The notes under the pieces were generated by a model. It had not been told where the DNA came from and searched no databases. It saw nothing but the letters and a program-made list of their open reading frames with translations. The position numbers and the translations under genes are program-made. 64,000 bases of DNA. Origin: Ceratopteris richardii. Its lineage: Eukaryota; Streptophyta; Polypodiopsida; Polypodiales; Pteridaceae. Location: positions 48,311,296 through 48,375,295 of the forward strand of contig CM035437.1 of NCBI GenBank assembly GCA_020310875.1. The letters run 5' to 3'. Positions 22,690-34,069 of this stretch are shown here, in pieces. Position 1 is the stretch's first letter. Each line of letters starts with the position of its first letter.

Positions 22690-25500
22690 TACACGTAGGC
22701 AGAGAGTGTTGCAAATAGATAGCCTCTTTTGCGGTGGATGCTTATCCTAGAAGGAACATCCATTTTGCATGATTCAAAGCGTTTTGGATAGGGCACAAAG
22801 TCATGTTCAAGCTCACAAAGTTTCCTTTTAAGTATCAATACAAGTTCATAGAAAAGTCTAAAATAGTGAGCATATATCACTCCTTGTGGGCCTAGTGGAG
22901 GGAAGACATATTCCACTATTGCATTGGGTAATAGAATCATCCCCCATAATCTCAATGTGATCATAATCATGCCTTGTTAGGGAATGGAGGAGTCCTTTAT
23001 TCCTCAACCTCTATTTTTAATAGAATTTCATAACTATCACTAGATGTTTGCCTGAGCCCATGTGAAAAGATCCATAATTCTTGGAAAATGGTATAAGGGA
23101 AACAATAAGATAGTTGTTATGGGAATTTCTATCATTTGTATAAAGGAATAATAAAAACGAACGTATGGGATCAAGATCCTGATCGATCAATCTTTAAATT
23201 CTCCATTTCTCTTGATTGTGCTAACCTTGTATATGATTCTATGTTTAGAGAATGTCCAAGGCTTTTGCTTCCCCTTTTCTAATCTTTCTACCAAGGAGAA
23301 GGAAAAGGAGAAGGGCATCAATGCCAAAAAATCACACTACATGCTTTTCAATAGAGCGCTTTTGTACAATTCCACAACCACACCATTGTGGAGATCCCTC
23401 ATTGTATGATAAGATGAAGAGATGGGTGGAACACATTTGGGGTTAAGGTTCTCAACATGATAGTATACATTCTCAATCATAGTTTTATGAAAGCACTTCC
23501 AAGTAGAACTCTACAAGAAGCATACTTGAGTAAGAAGGTTTTCAAAATGATTACTATGATGTAAAAGAGAAAGGTCTTAGAGTGGGTGATTTAGTCCTGA
23601 TTTACATCTTGAAACAACATGCCAACAAGGTGGAGAAAAGAGAATATGGGACCCTTGTCACCAAATAAATCTTGACTAGTGGGGTCGTGGAACTTGCCAC
23701 CCTAGAAGACAAGGTTCTCCCAACTATATAACAAGAGTTCATGTCAAGATCTAGCAAAATCCCCTTACCAAGGGAATGTTAGAATGCTTATGTCAAGAAA
23801 AACATAGAAAATAAGAAGAAAGGTGGATCAGAGAAGAGCCAAGCCTTAGCTACAAGCATAAGAGCAAAATATCATGCTCTCAAGAGCTATCCATACTGGT
23901 AATACCCTTAGAGGCTTACTTGGTACATTTATGCAATGTACAAAAAGTGAGCTAGTAATGTTAATCCAAGAGTGGATATATGAACATGCAACAAACCTCA
24001 ATCTTTGGAAGGGGATCATCATAATGTGCATCCAAGGGAACCTCTTATACTAGATCTTTAAGCACCTTTTTTTCTAAAGTGTTCTTTCAACCTCAACTCC
24101 TCTAAAGTGTTCTTTGAATGTTTGCATGATAATTTTTTGCATCATCATTTGAATATGTTAAGATTCTGATGAAACTCTCTACTTTTTTAAACCCCCTCTT
24201 TAATAATTGTACCGGTGAGGAAAAAACCTATGCACGGGGTGAGGTGTAAGGAGAAAATGACTAAAAAATACCATGCAATGAACTGAATATGCATAGCTAA
24301 CACAAGGAGCATTGGACTTCTCGATATTAAGAATTTAATTGGGTAAAAAAGTACTTGAGATCTCTGATCATTGAGGCTCCATGCCTTTGTAAAGAAAATA
24401 TGACCTTGATCCATATCATCGCAAATGCAAAAGACTAGAACCAACCACAAAATTTAAACTCATGCACTATAGTTACCACAGTGCCTCCTACCACCTCAAT
24501 TAGATGCTATCAATATTTGGATGCCCAAGTTTTGCCTCTCCTCTATCACCACTACCCTGCATCATAGAAACTCAAACATTTGCCTTAGGCCTAACCCTAT
24601 ATACACACATATTGTGTCCATTGTCTTCATTCCACCAATATATCATTGTACATGAATCTCTCTAACTAGTTGGAACTTGGAAGTGGGTGCCTAAAAAATC
24701 CCATATTCAGGTCACAAATACATAGACAAAGCTCTCTAATGAAAAAATAGGAAGGCTTGCACCTTTAATAACACAATGCGCATTGTATGAAATCCATGAG
24801 CAACTTTGTAATTGTTTTCACATTCTTCTTAGTTCATATAATCTGGATAAATCTAAAGATACCTCAAAAATGCCTTTTTACCTCAATGATTGTTCGATCT
24901 CTTTCTAGATAGTATTGCACCATTCTAATTCATTGCATATACCATGTGTGCATATAGGTTATCCTCATGACATGCACCAGAGACCTTTGAGCTCGAATTC
25001 AGAGTGCTCTAAGTGGACTAGGGATCTAGATAGACATTAATGGTGGATAGGGACTTTGGTGTCAGTATGGTGGGATCGAGTCTTTATTCCCTTTTAATTG
25101 CTTTCCATCTGGTCTTAATAGTTCCTTTGAATGCTTTCATTGTAGATCCAAGAGTAAACGTTTGTTGATGTATGAAACACCACAAGAAATGAATTAATGT
25201 GACACTAGAACACCTTTATGGTCACCATTAACTCATTGCCACTCCAAACTTTGAGAAATGATAGCCTAAAGTGAGAACTTTGCTTCTACAGAAATTCCTA
25301 GTCACTAAAATGACATACCTTCAGTATTTTGCTAATTTCTCCTAGCTCAAGTATTATTTCTCCATGAAACTTTATAAGCTGAAACTAGAAGAGTAGAGCT
25401 TTCCAACAAGCTATCATATGCATCAAACGGATCTCTAGAACTCAAGTTATGGCTCTCACAAGATGACCCTGTATGACCTTCCAAAACTGGAAATCTTTCA
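22690..25500. other. Mostly non-coding; short integrase-like relic near 23450-23660
   Basis: At 23450-23545 the plus strand reads VYILNHSFMKALPSRTLQEA, which resembles the copia integrase C-terminal region. GLRVGDLVLIYI follows at about 23573. Both are too short and broken to classify firmly. The rest (22690-23440 and 23780-25500) has no recognised homology. Confidence 0.4.
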
Positions 25501-25534
25501 TGTTATAGTAAGAGCGCCTGTTTAAAATTAGAAT

Positions 25535-25835
25535 TCGATGCCTAGCATCGACTTGCAACAAGAATTCGATGCCGGGCATCGACTTGGGATGTTTTTGGCC
25601 ACTTTTCAGCAGGGATTCGATGCCGGACATCGACTTCCCGCATAAAACCTTGATCTTTTGGACACCAAAACTATAGGTGATTTCATGCACACTTAGAATA
25701 TGACTTATCAACTGGAATTCGATGCCAGGCATCGAGTTGCTCCAACAACATCATGTTTTCAAAACACTTTAGTACTGAATGAAAAATATAAATGAAAATA
25801 TGACTTATCAGCAGAGATTCGATGCCAGGCATCGA
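25535..25835. repeat. Five copies of a palindromic 17-mer
   Basis: TCGATGCCNGGCATCGA or a close variant starts at 25535, 25566, 25617, 25719 and 25819. Copies 2, 4 and 5 are perfect palindromes around one central base; copy 1 has 7-bp arms and a three-base centre (CTA); copy 3 has one mismatch. Each is preceded by GATT or GAATT and followed by CTTG or GTTG. Copies 4 and 5 share a longer context (TATGACTTATCA). They lie in or next to the 3' LTR of element G. Confidence 0.92.
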
Positions 25836-25839
25836 GTTG

Positions 25840-26245
25840 CTTGGAAAACTTGATCTTTTTAACTCATCACACAGTAGGTAATTATGGAGATGATGGAGAG
25901 AGACTCATACACAGAACTTTACTCAGTTCTTTCTCATAGCTATGAAAACTCAGAAGTTTTACAGATGCTTTCTCACTCAGAGAATCCCGACTATACACAG
26001 TCGTATAAATGAACTCCTTCTTCTACTTCTTCTCTCTATTCTCTCTCTCTCTCAGCGTCAGTTGATACAAACTAACTTATATAGATTTTCGTATTCTCGT
26101 GATTTTAAAAAACTTCTAGAACTAAAGTGAACTAACTTTACAAATATGATACATTTGTGAATTTTTCCCTTCACATAGGCATGGGGTTTTCTTCCTAAGA
26201 TTTGACCTTCAAATATATGTCCAGTTAGTGATTGTTTCTCCAACA
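25840..26245 (-). repeat. 3' LTR of element G, supported part
   Basis: On the minus strand the LTR starts TGTTGGAGAAAC at 26245, right after the purine tract ATTGAGGGGGAGC (26246-26258). A TATATAAG box at about 26077-26084 and a GA-rich leader follow. The far end is not fixed and the LTR may continue through the palindrome cluster to about 25500. Confidence 0.65.
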
Positions 26246-26282
26246 GCTCCCCCTCAATCACTAATTGACATTCCCTGTTTCT

Positions 26283-28765
26283 TCATATCATCTTCTTTTC
26301 TTTTACTCCTGCCATGCTTTTGAATCTGCTGGTCTTCACACCATCCAAGCTCTTTGTCATTATGTCTACTAACTGATCTTTAGTAGAAATGTACTCCACT
26401 TCAATCTCCTTCTCCATGACCTTTTCTCTGAGAAAATGATACTGTATCTCTATGTGCTTTGTCCTTGCATGAAATACTGCATTTGCTGCAAGATAAAGTG
26501 AACTCATATTATCTCCATGTATTGTAGGTGTACCTTGATCAATGCCTAAGCTCTTGAACAATGTCTGCATCCATATGACTTCCTTAGCTGCTTCCACAAG
26601 TCCTTTGTACTCTGCTTCAGTTGATGATAATGCTACTGTATGTTGTTTCTTTGAACACCAACTTACAAGCTTATCACCAATGTATATCATGTAACCATGA
26701 GTTGATCTTCTGTCATCCTGGTTACCTGCCCAATCTGAATCACTATAGGCTCTCAACTTCAAATCTGATGTAAAAGGATAATATAATCCTTCCTTTATAG
26801 TTCCTTTGATATATCTGAGAACTCTTTGACCTGCAATCCAATGTGGGTCCTTTGGACAATGCATGAATTGTGACAAAACTCCCACTGCATAACTAAGATC
26901 AGGTCTTGTTAGTGTAGCATAAATCAAACTACCCACAAGAGATTGATACTTCCTCATATCTTTGTATTTTGCACCATCATATTTACTGAGCTTGTGATTA
27001 ACTTCAAGTGGAGTTGAAGCTTCTCTACAATTTTCCATATCAAACTTCTTCAACAAGTTCAGAAGATACCTTTCTTGTGATACATATATGCCATGATCTG
27101 TATAAGTGACTTCCATTCCAAGAAAGTATGACAACTCCTAGGTCACTGATCTTGAACTCTTTCTCAAGTAATCTCTTTACCTCCTTGATTCCTTCATCTG
27201 AAGTACCTGTGATTATAATGTCATCTACATAAATACAAATGTAGATTGTACCTTCCTCTGTTCTTTTGATAAGTAGACTTGAATCTGCTTTTGAACTTTG
27301 ATATCCAAGATCATTGAGATACTTCACCAGTCTATAGTTCCAAGCTCTTGGAGCTTGCTTCAATCCATACAATGCTCTTCTCAACCTGCAAACAAAATTT
27401 GGATACCTGGAATCTATAAATCCTTGAGGTTGTTCCATGTATACCTCATCTGATATGTATCCATTCAAGAATGCATTCTTTATATCCAATTGACTTAGGG
27501 TCCAGCCTTTTGAAGCTGCAATAGCAATGATTGTCCTTATAGTTGACATCTTAGCTACGGGACTAAATGTCTCATCATAATCTATGCCATAGGTCTGGGC
27601 ATAGCCTTTCACCACCAATCTAGCTTTGTATCTGGCTATACTTCCATCTGCAAGCTTCTTCACTTTATAAACCCATTTATTTCCAATAACTTTCTTACCA
27701 TTTGGTTTAGGAACAAGTTCCCATGTCTTGTTCTCCTCTAGTGCATTGAACTCTTCCTTCATTGCTTCTTCCCATTGCTTCTTACCTTTAGCTTCATCAT
27801 AGTTCTGGGGTTCTTCATCATCTTTGACCATATATGCATAGTTCTTCTGAGTTATGTAAGAAGTATCATAAGAATACCTTTCTGGTTGTCTTCTAGTCCT
27901 GCTTGACCTTCTTGGTTCACATTCTTCATAAGTGTCTGGATACATTTCTTCATCAAATATAGGAGCTTCTTCATTTCTTCTTGTTAATCCACTTGTGGAT
28001 GTACTTGCTTGCATATAGTCTTCATCTCTATTTTCCTGCACAATTGATTTTCCTTTCTCACATCTTCTTACCTCTTCTTCAAATTCTTCAGCTGTATGAC
28101 TTTGATCTGCATACCAACTTTTCTGTTCATCAAATGTAACATCTCTAGAAACAATAAATTGTTTTGTTAGAGGATTCCACAACCTGTAACCCATCTGCTT
28201 TTCATCATAACCAATGAACACATATTTTTCTGCCTTTGGTTCAAGTTTATGCCTAAGTTGTGATGGCACATAAGCATATGCAATTGATCCAAACACTCTA
28301 CAATGATCTAGTGTTGGTTTCTTACCCCACCAAGCTTCATATGGAGTCATTCCATTCAGAGCTGCACATGGTAATCTATTCACAAGATATGTAGCTGTAT
28401 TTACAGCCTCAGCCCAAAGATAATTTGGACAGTTCTTCTCCTTTAGCATAGCTCTAGCAAACTCAACCAAAGTCCTGTTCCTTCTTTCTGCTACACCATT
28501 TTGTTGTGGTGTATACCTGCAAGTTATTTCTCTCTTAATACCTGCATTCCAAAGATAATCATTGAACTCTTGGGAGAAATATTCTCCCCCTCCATCAAAC
28601 CTCAGTCTCTTAAGCTTTTGACCTGTGACTCTCTCTGCATATGCATGAAAATGCTTGAAAGCTCCAAACACTTCTGATCTTTCCTTCAAAACATATAATG
28701 TTATCCATCTTGTAGCATCATCAATGAAAAGAACATAATACCTTGAGCCACTGATAGAATGAAAA
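26283..28765 (-). pseudogene. Copia element G pol: integrase, RT, RNase H; one frameshift, 5' truncated
   Basis: The best-preserved polyprotein in the window. The frame enters near 28765 in the integrase core (YYVLFIDDATRW, RFDGGGEYFS, TPQQNGVAERRNRT), then VFGSIAYAYVP, a linker rich in Arg, and RT (NKWVYKVKKLADGS, LDIKNAFLNG, ALYGLKQAPRAW, CIYVDDIIITG). At about 27130 one extra base shifts the frame. RT end and RNase H (SDSDWAGNQDDRRSTHGY, ALSSTEAEYKGL, FHARTKHIEIQYH) continue to the stop at 26283. No nonsense codons were seen over 2.4 kb, so the insertion is young or the frameshift is a sequencing error; copy 2 lacks this frameshift but has others. Gag, protease and the 5' LTR are absent. 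Confidence 0.93.
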
Positions 28766-30667
28766 GGTAACTCTCAATTAATAATAATAATAATGATATT
28801 CAGAATGTGTAGTTGTACGCGAAGGTCACACCCCTAACCCATACTTATCTTTTGAATGGCTACTTATCCATCCCAAAACATTCTATGCACCAACAATGTA
28901 CTAGTTGTTGTGTGTGGAAAACTCAATCTTAAACTATGATTCTTATAATAAAAACTTAATCTTAAACTATGATTCTTATAATAAAAACAGTACTTTTTTC
29001 TTCACATTATAGAATCTTCTTACATGTTTTGTTTTGATTTTTTCTTTCATAGTTTATATGCCTCATTAGGCATTTCTATTTGTCGATTCATGGTTCAAGA
29101 AATCGGAGAGAGAAGGAGAACCCACTTAGAATTGATGGCACATTGAAGGATTTCCCATAAGCTAGACCTTGATTTTAGAATCTATTTTCTAACATAGTTG
29201 AATTATGTTTTATCTTGACATTGATTTTAGAATCTATTTTTGAGCATAATTGAATTATATTTTATCTTTCTAATGAATCCAGTAGCTTTGCAAGGGCATT
29301 TTTCATATGTATTGCTTGTATGCTAATCAAGCTCATTCCATTTTTCATTTTACGAGAGATAAATGGCTTAATAGAGACAATGGTCTAAATTTTAGTACAA
29401 AAATGTCAATTTGAAATGATACTTAGCCTCTTCTTCAATGATGTTTATACATTCCTTAGTTCATTAAAATATTTCTTCAACAAATTCCTTGTAGGGTTTC
29501 TCATTGATAGCTTCTAATTTGAGATAATGCCATCAAATTCATGAAGGTTGGAATCTTTCACAAGGAGCTAAGTTTGTCCTCACAGTATACTCCATATCTA
29601 TGTTGAATGTCTTTAACTACAAATCTTCTCTTATCCCAAGCTATGGTACGACGCTTAAGCACTTTTTCTTTCATTTATTTGATATCCTTTTATTTTTCAT
29701 TGATGTTTTTACATTTATTCCATGGAACCAATATTATGTTTAACTCCACACAAATTGATATGTATTCTATAGTTTTGAATGATTTTTCTATAAATTGATT
29801 TTTGAAAATGTTCCTAGAAATTAATCCCAATCAAATAATATAGGTTTCAAACCCTGTGATTGAATAATTGGCATCTCCTAAGATGTATGCATAGAGATTT
29901 CTTTCTTGCAAATATGCTTCCAGCCTTAGCGACCATCCTCAGTAGTTGCGTCGATCAACTTTGTCAATTGGAAAAGGAGTACCATCACCCATAATGTATA
30001 TATATGATGATGCTCTAATTCCATTGTGAGTAGGTGATGACAAAGTATAAATATGAGAAGGTCTTTGTAAAAACCTCTTCTAGAGTAGCCTATTCTTTCT
30101 TGGACATTGTAATAGGCATTTAATGCTATCAAAAGATGCATAAGTATGACCATAGCATTTTGTAGCATTGATCTCAATTTTTCTTAGTGAGAATAGACTA
30201 AACTTAGATTCTACTCTAGAGAAGAAAAGCTTCCATTTTATGGAAGAAGTCCCTCACAAAAATATTGAGAACTCATAATCTCTTGTGAATTGAGAAAAGT
30301 CCTTTTGCAAAGCTTCAAATGAGAAGGTAAGTGAGCTAACACAAGTTATATTTCACAAATTCAGAATGACTATAGAATGAGGAGAATTTTACAACTCCTA
30401 CCACAATTTTGGAAGATGGTAATTCTTTACAAAAGGACAAAAACAGATAACACACCCAATGAAGTCCAATAAATGTAATTGCCTTGATTTTCTCAATATC
30501 GATTTCATGGTACTGCCTCTTTTCATCTAGAATAAAATAAGTTCTTAGTGAAGTTAATCGTCCTCACGGTATCAATCCAATTCTCAATGAGGTGATTTAC
30601 AGAGGTGGATTATCATTCGGAAAGAAACTTATCGTGTTCGAGCAATCTGTGATGAAAATGCAATGAC
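28766..30667. other. AT-rich non-coding stretch with two tandem duplications
   Basis: No gene recognised. AATCTTAAACTATGATTCTT and flanking bases occur twice in tandem at about 28922-28989 (34-bp period). TTGATTTTAGAATCTATTTT with its flank is duplicated at about 29169-29270. A short TAA run is at 28785. Confidence 0.6.
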
Positions 30668-31129
30668 TTCCAGAGTCACTGACATATGCGAGAGAGGTGC
30701 ATCCGCAACCCTGGATATATGCCAAAAGAAGCGACAGGAATTTGCAAGGTACGGAGCACCCATTGTAAGAAGAAAGGGGACGAAATTAATGCGTGCTTGG
30801 ATCGACGTGGAGGAACGGCTTTGTTGGAGTCTATAAGATTCATTGCATTCGGAGCAGAAGCGTGGATGGTGTCATTGGGTCCAGCTGCGTGAAGTGCGTT
30901 TTGAATGTTGGATATGGTCGACATTCTGCATAATGACCTCATTCCCCACAAGATACTGATGGACGAAGCGTAGCGATTCGCGAACGAAGTTGGATTGCAC
31001 CTAAGCGCATGCGGAAGGGCTATCCGACGCAAGACTTTAAAGCTCATCATTGGGGGCGCTGACGAGGAGTTTGATATTGCACCCATGGAATGCATCCATG
31101 TCTTTGTTATCTGTGTACGGATGAACTCC

Positions 31130-31145
31130 AAGATTATGGCCTAGC
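31130..31145. repeat. Target-site duplication, left
   Basis: AAGATTATGGCCTAGC here is repeated exactly at 32590-32605, flanking the LINE. Confidence 0.95.
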
Positions 31146-32589
31146 TAAATTGGAAAGTATTTGTAGGAACTTTCTCTAGAGTAGGGACCATAATAGGAGG
31201 GGAGTGCCTAAAATCAAATGGTCCATTTGCACTAGCCAAAAGGAGAGTGGAGTTTTGGGTATTATGGACATTGGCATCATGGTCAATAAACTTGCGACAA
31301 AGTGGATGATTAAGGCCTGAAGCAACAGAGATTCCTCTTGGGCCACATTAATTTTTAGAAAAACGAATGCAATTACTCTGGTGGGCTACTTGGGATGGAA
31401 AAACCTCAACATCCTCACACTCTTATTCTCTTTCATTCCAGTCCCACCCAGAGGATCGATCCTAGTAAGATCCTTGTAGAGGAGTCGGAACAGATTCAAA
31501 CCTCACATCAGAATCAGTGAAGATTGGAAGTGGGCTACAAGTATAAGACAAAATGACTCTATTTGGTTCCCGATCCAAGGCATGAGAAACATGGAGCCTC
31601 GAAATGTCTTAAGTGCCAAGAGACTCTGGAATAAGGGATTCAAACAATGGAAGAAGCTCTAAAATCCGACTACTTATGGAACATGATGCTCCGGATCTAC
31701 ACGGCCTTAAATGGTATAATGGAAATCGCCTCTCCAAGCTTCCATATGTCGAAGCTCACAACAACATTCACATCAGTCTCAACAAGAAATGGTGTCTCAA
31801 CTGGATGCAACTTCGATGGGATATGAAATTTATGTCTTTCTGGCACGCTCTCATTGAAAACAAAAAGTCGGTCCTCCTATTGCAAATTTCACACCATCGA
31901 ATATGGACCAATGCAAAAGCTAACAAGATCTGTGGTGTTCCGCCCTAGTGCAAGCGATGTTGTCATTGCAAAGAGGATATTGGTCACCTATTCTTTGCTT
32001 GCCCTAAATCCCTTAGGCTATGGAGGGTCCTTAGTCATTCTCTAGGGCCCAAGAACAAATCAATTGGAAGCAAGCCCTCCTTGGTGAAGCGATCGGTTGC
32101 TTTGCCGTGATGTGGAATGTGATTAGGGGAGAGATCCTTTGGAAGATTTGGCAGGAAAGATGTGCTCAAAACTTTGGTAATACCCCTTAGGAGTGGTCAA
32201 TCGAGAAGTCCCTATTCCTTCTCGACAAAAGAATTGCTAACTGTAAGAAACCCCCCCCCCTTCAGACATCACAAAGAGGTACAGTATGTCAACAATAAGC
32301 TTAACACCAAGTGGGCTCTGCATGATGGAGATGCGAGATTTATCAACCTCCTCTATAACTCCATGTAAGCTTTATATGATCTACCACAAAGCTATGACTT
32401 CCTGACGTGTTTGTGCTACCCTTGCGTTGTGGAACTTGGAGGGTCTCAAGGACACTAGTCCTATTCATTTATTGGAGGGTCTCAAGGACACTAGTTCACT
32501 TGTATTCTTCTTTTATTTAATTAAAATCAAGGAGAGTAGGCACTGACCAACTCCCTTTATTAAAAAAACTAAAAAATAAATTAAAAAAA
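31146..32589 (+). mobile_element. 5'-truncated LINE (non-LTR retrotransposon) 3' end
   Basis: A 1.44-kb insertion contains the last part of a plant LINE ORF2. At 31146-31330 it reads LAKLESICRNFLWSRD, WSICTSQKESGVLGI and NKLATKWMIKA, the thumb region after RT. At 31940-32040 it reads CKRCCHCKEDIGHLFFACPKSLRLW, a zf-RVT zinc-binding motif. It ends in an A-rich tail (about 32560-32589). Exact 16-bp target-site duplications on both sides show insertion by target-primed reverse transcription. Stops and frameshifts make it inactive; the endonuclease and RT core were never copied in (5' truncation). Confidence 0.92.
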
Positions 32590-32605
32590 AAGATTATGGC
32601 CTAGC
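32590..32605. repeat. Target-site duplication, right
   Basis: Exact repeat of 31130-31145. It lies in exon 2 of GH17-2, 27 bp from the intron acceptor. Confidence 0.95.
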
Positions 32606-32937
32606 GCCCATACGTGACTCCGAGAGTTGCACCTGCAAATAAGCTGAGTTTAGTTCAACAGAAAATAATTTGAAGAGGACGCTACAGCACAACACACTCC
32701 AGAAGATCGGAACACTCACCTAATGCCGACCAAAGGACGAATGATGTTACGCAGGATATGATGGCGCATGCAGCTACTGAGAAGGTGGTTGCCATGGTTT
32801 CCACGCGGCCCTTCGAGTATTTGGTCGTACATCGATGAAACCAATGATATTGTTTGGCTGAGCGATGTACACTTCATAGTTGCGTGGGAGACGGAGAAAT
32901 CAAGAGTAACCAGTGCATGCCCGACGTTGAAATTTGC

Positions 32938-32940
<3 letters not shown>

Positions 32941-32974
<34 letters not shown>
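32941..32974. repeat. (GA)n microsatellite upstream of GH17-2
   Basis: A 34-bp GA run about 150 bp upstream of the signal-peptide ATG. Shorter GA runs occupy the same place upstream of GH17-1 and GH17-3. Confidence 0.95.
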
Positions 32975-32975
<1 letters not shown>

Positions 32976-33734
32976 GACGATGTCATTTCTGTGATCGACA
33001 GCTGCTCAAAATGTGTGGTTCCTTGAAAGAATGACAAGTTCCAACCTATTGAACTTACAGTGAGCTTTCGTCATAAGGAAGAAGATGACCTCTTGTATTG
33101 ATGCAGCAACCGAACTACATTCGCACCTCTTCTTCTTCATCACGTGTTTGCCTGAAAACGGAAGAAATTTACTGACATAATACACTTCTTCTGATTTTTA
33201 AAGCGAAGGTCACACCTCTAACCCACACTTTCATTCAACTTCTCTTTTGGATGGACACTTATCCGTCACAAAGCATTCTATGGGACATTGTACATGACCA
33301 TGGTTTGTCTCACGACATGTTTTGTTTTAGGATCCGATAAAGTCCTCAAGATCTCCTTTTCAACAGTATATTTTTGACTAAGTGTAAGTGCGATCCATCT
33401 TTGTAAGTGCATTTTCATGCAGGATCCTTATATTTTGATGATATGTCGATTCACTTAAACGGGTGTAACTCGTGGTGAGATAGCTCATCTTCCATTCCTA
33501 AATCTATTTATTCCTAAAGATAAATCTTTTATTAGGATGTTTGCAATTTTTGGATGAATGCGCTTTCTTTTTTCTCCAAATTTCTAAATGTGGATAAGTA
33601 TGAGTTGTCCTTTTAGTTTTTCAAGAGCACCTTGATCTTTTTAGGTGGTTAATTGTTGAAACCTATTCGAATAGGACTTTGAAACACATCTTGCAATGCA
33701 AATAATTGAAAAAGGTGCTTGGAATTTTTTGAGG
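32975..33734. other. Intergenic sequence between GH17-2 and GH17-3
   Basis: No gene recognised. The part just upstream of GH17-2 (about 33000-33060, with TTGAAAGAATGACAAGTT) recurs in altered form at 34222-34370, so the GH17 copies share promoter-side flanks. Confidence 0.5.
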
Positions 33735-34069
33735 GGGCGGCGTCAATAATGCGAGCGTACGGAAGGATGTTGGATTGCGCCCAAGTGCGTGCCGAAGCGT
33801 TATCGGCCGCAAGGCTTTGAAGGTCATCGCTCCGGCGTTGACAATGAATTTGATACATCACCCATGAAACGCATCCACGACATTTTGATCTATGTCATAG
33901 ATAAAGACATTCCTGACACGATTTTGCAGTAATAAGCTGACTACATGGGGAGGACTTGGAAGATTATCGCCTACCGAAAGCAGATAATTTGAAGAGAATG
34001 CTACAGTACAACCCACTCCAGAAGACGGGAACACTCACGTAATGCAGCTACTAAGAAGGTGGCTTCCGT
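33735..34069 (-). pseudogene. GH17 relic (GH17-3)
   Basis: Exon 2 fragment at 33880-33735 reads RSDDLQSLAADNASARTWAQ followed by SNILPYA, a typical GH17 segment before the first catalytic Glu. Upstream, 34069-34030 matches the signal-peptide exon of GH17-2, but its start codon is ACG instead of ATG and about 40 bp are deleted before the CGTGAG donor. The intron region between is recognisable (AGATAATTTGAAGAG and similar). Nothing after residue ~120 remains. The most decayed of the three GH17 loci. Confidence 0.75.

Larger units (their letters stand above)
30668..32795 (-). pseudogene. GH17 pseudogene with signal-peptide exon, intron and LINE insertion (GH17-2)
   Basis: Exon 1 is 32795-32720 and encodes a signal peptide (MATTFSVAACAIISC, then SFVLWSAL). 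It ends at a GTGAGT donor. The 87-bp intron (32633-32719) ends TTTGCAG. Exon 2 starts at 32632 in phase 1, giving ATLGVTYGR, the GH17 mature N-terminus, then an in-frame TAG. A LINE splits exon 2 at 31146-32589. Exon 2 resumes at 31130: DAFHGCNIKLLVSAPNDEL, VQSNF, and the catalytic region VGNEVIMQN in shifting frames, then NIQNALHAAGP and a TMGAPYLAN-like stretch to about 30668. The 3' half with the nucleophile Glu is missing. Clearly dead, but it shows the ancestral exon-intron structure. Confidence 0.88.

Noticed and set aside
25442..25732. Small protein with repeated SMPGIEF-like peptide
   Set aside because: The repeated peptide simply reflects the palindromic DNA motif; there is no other sign of coding and it lies in or beside an LTR.
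25535..25835. CRISPR-like array
   Set aside because: Regular motif, but spacers are of unequal length, the motif is a short palindrome, and the DNA is a plant nuclear genome with no cas genes.
30668..32605. Gene capture of GH17 sequence by a LINE
   Set aside because: The target-site duplications place the LINE inside GH17 sequence, so the LINE inserted into the gene rather than carrying it.
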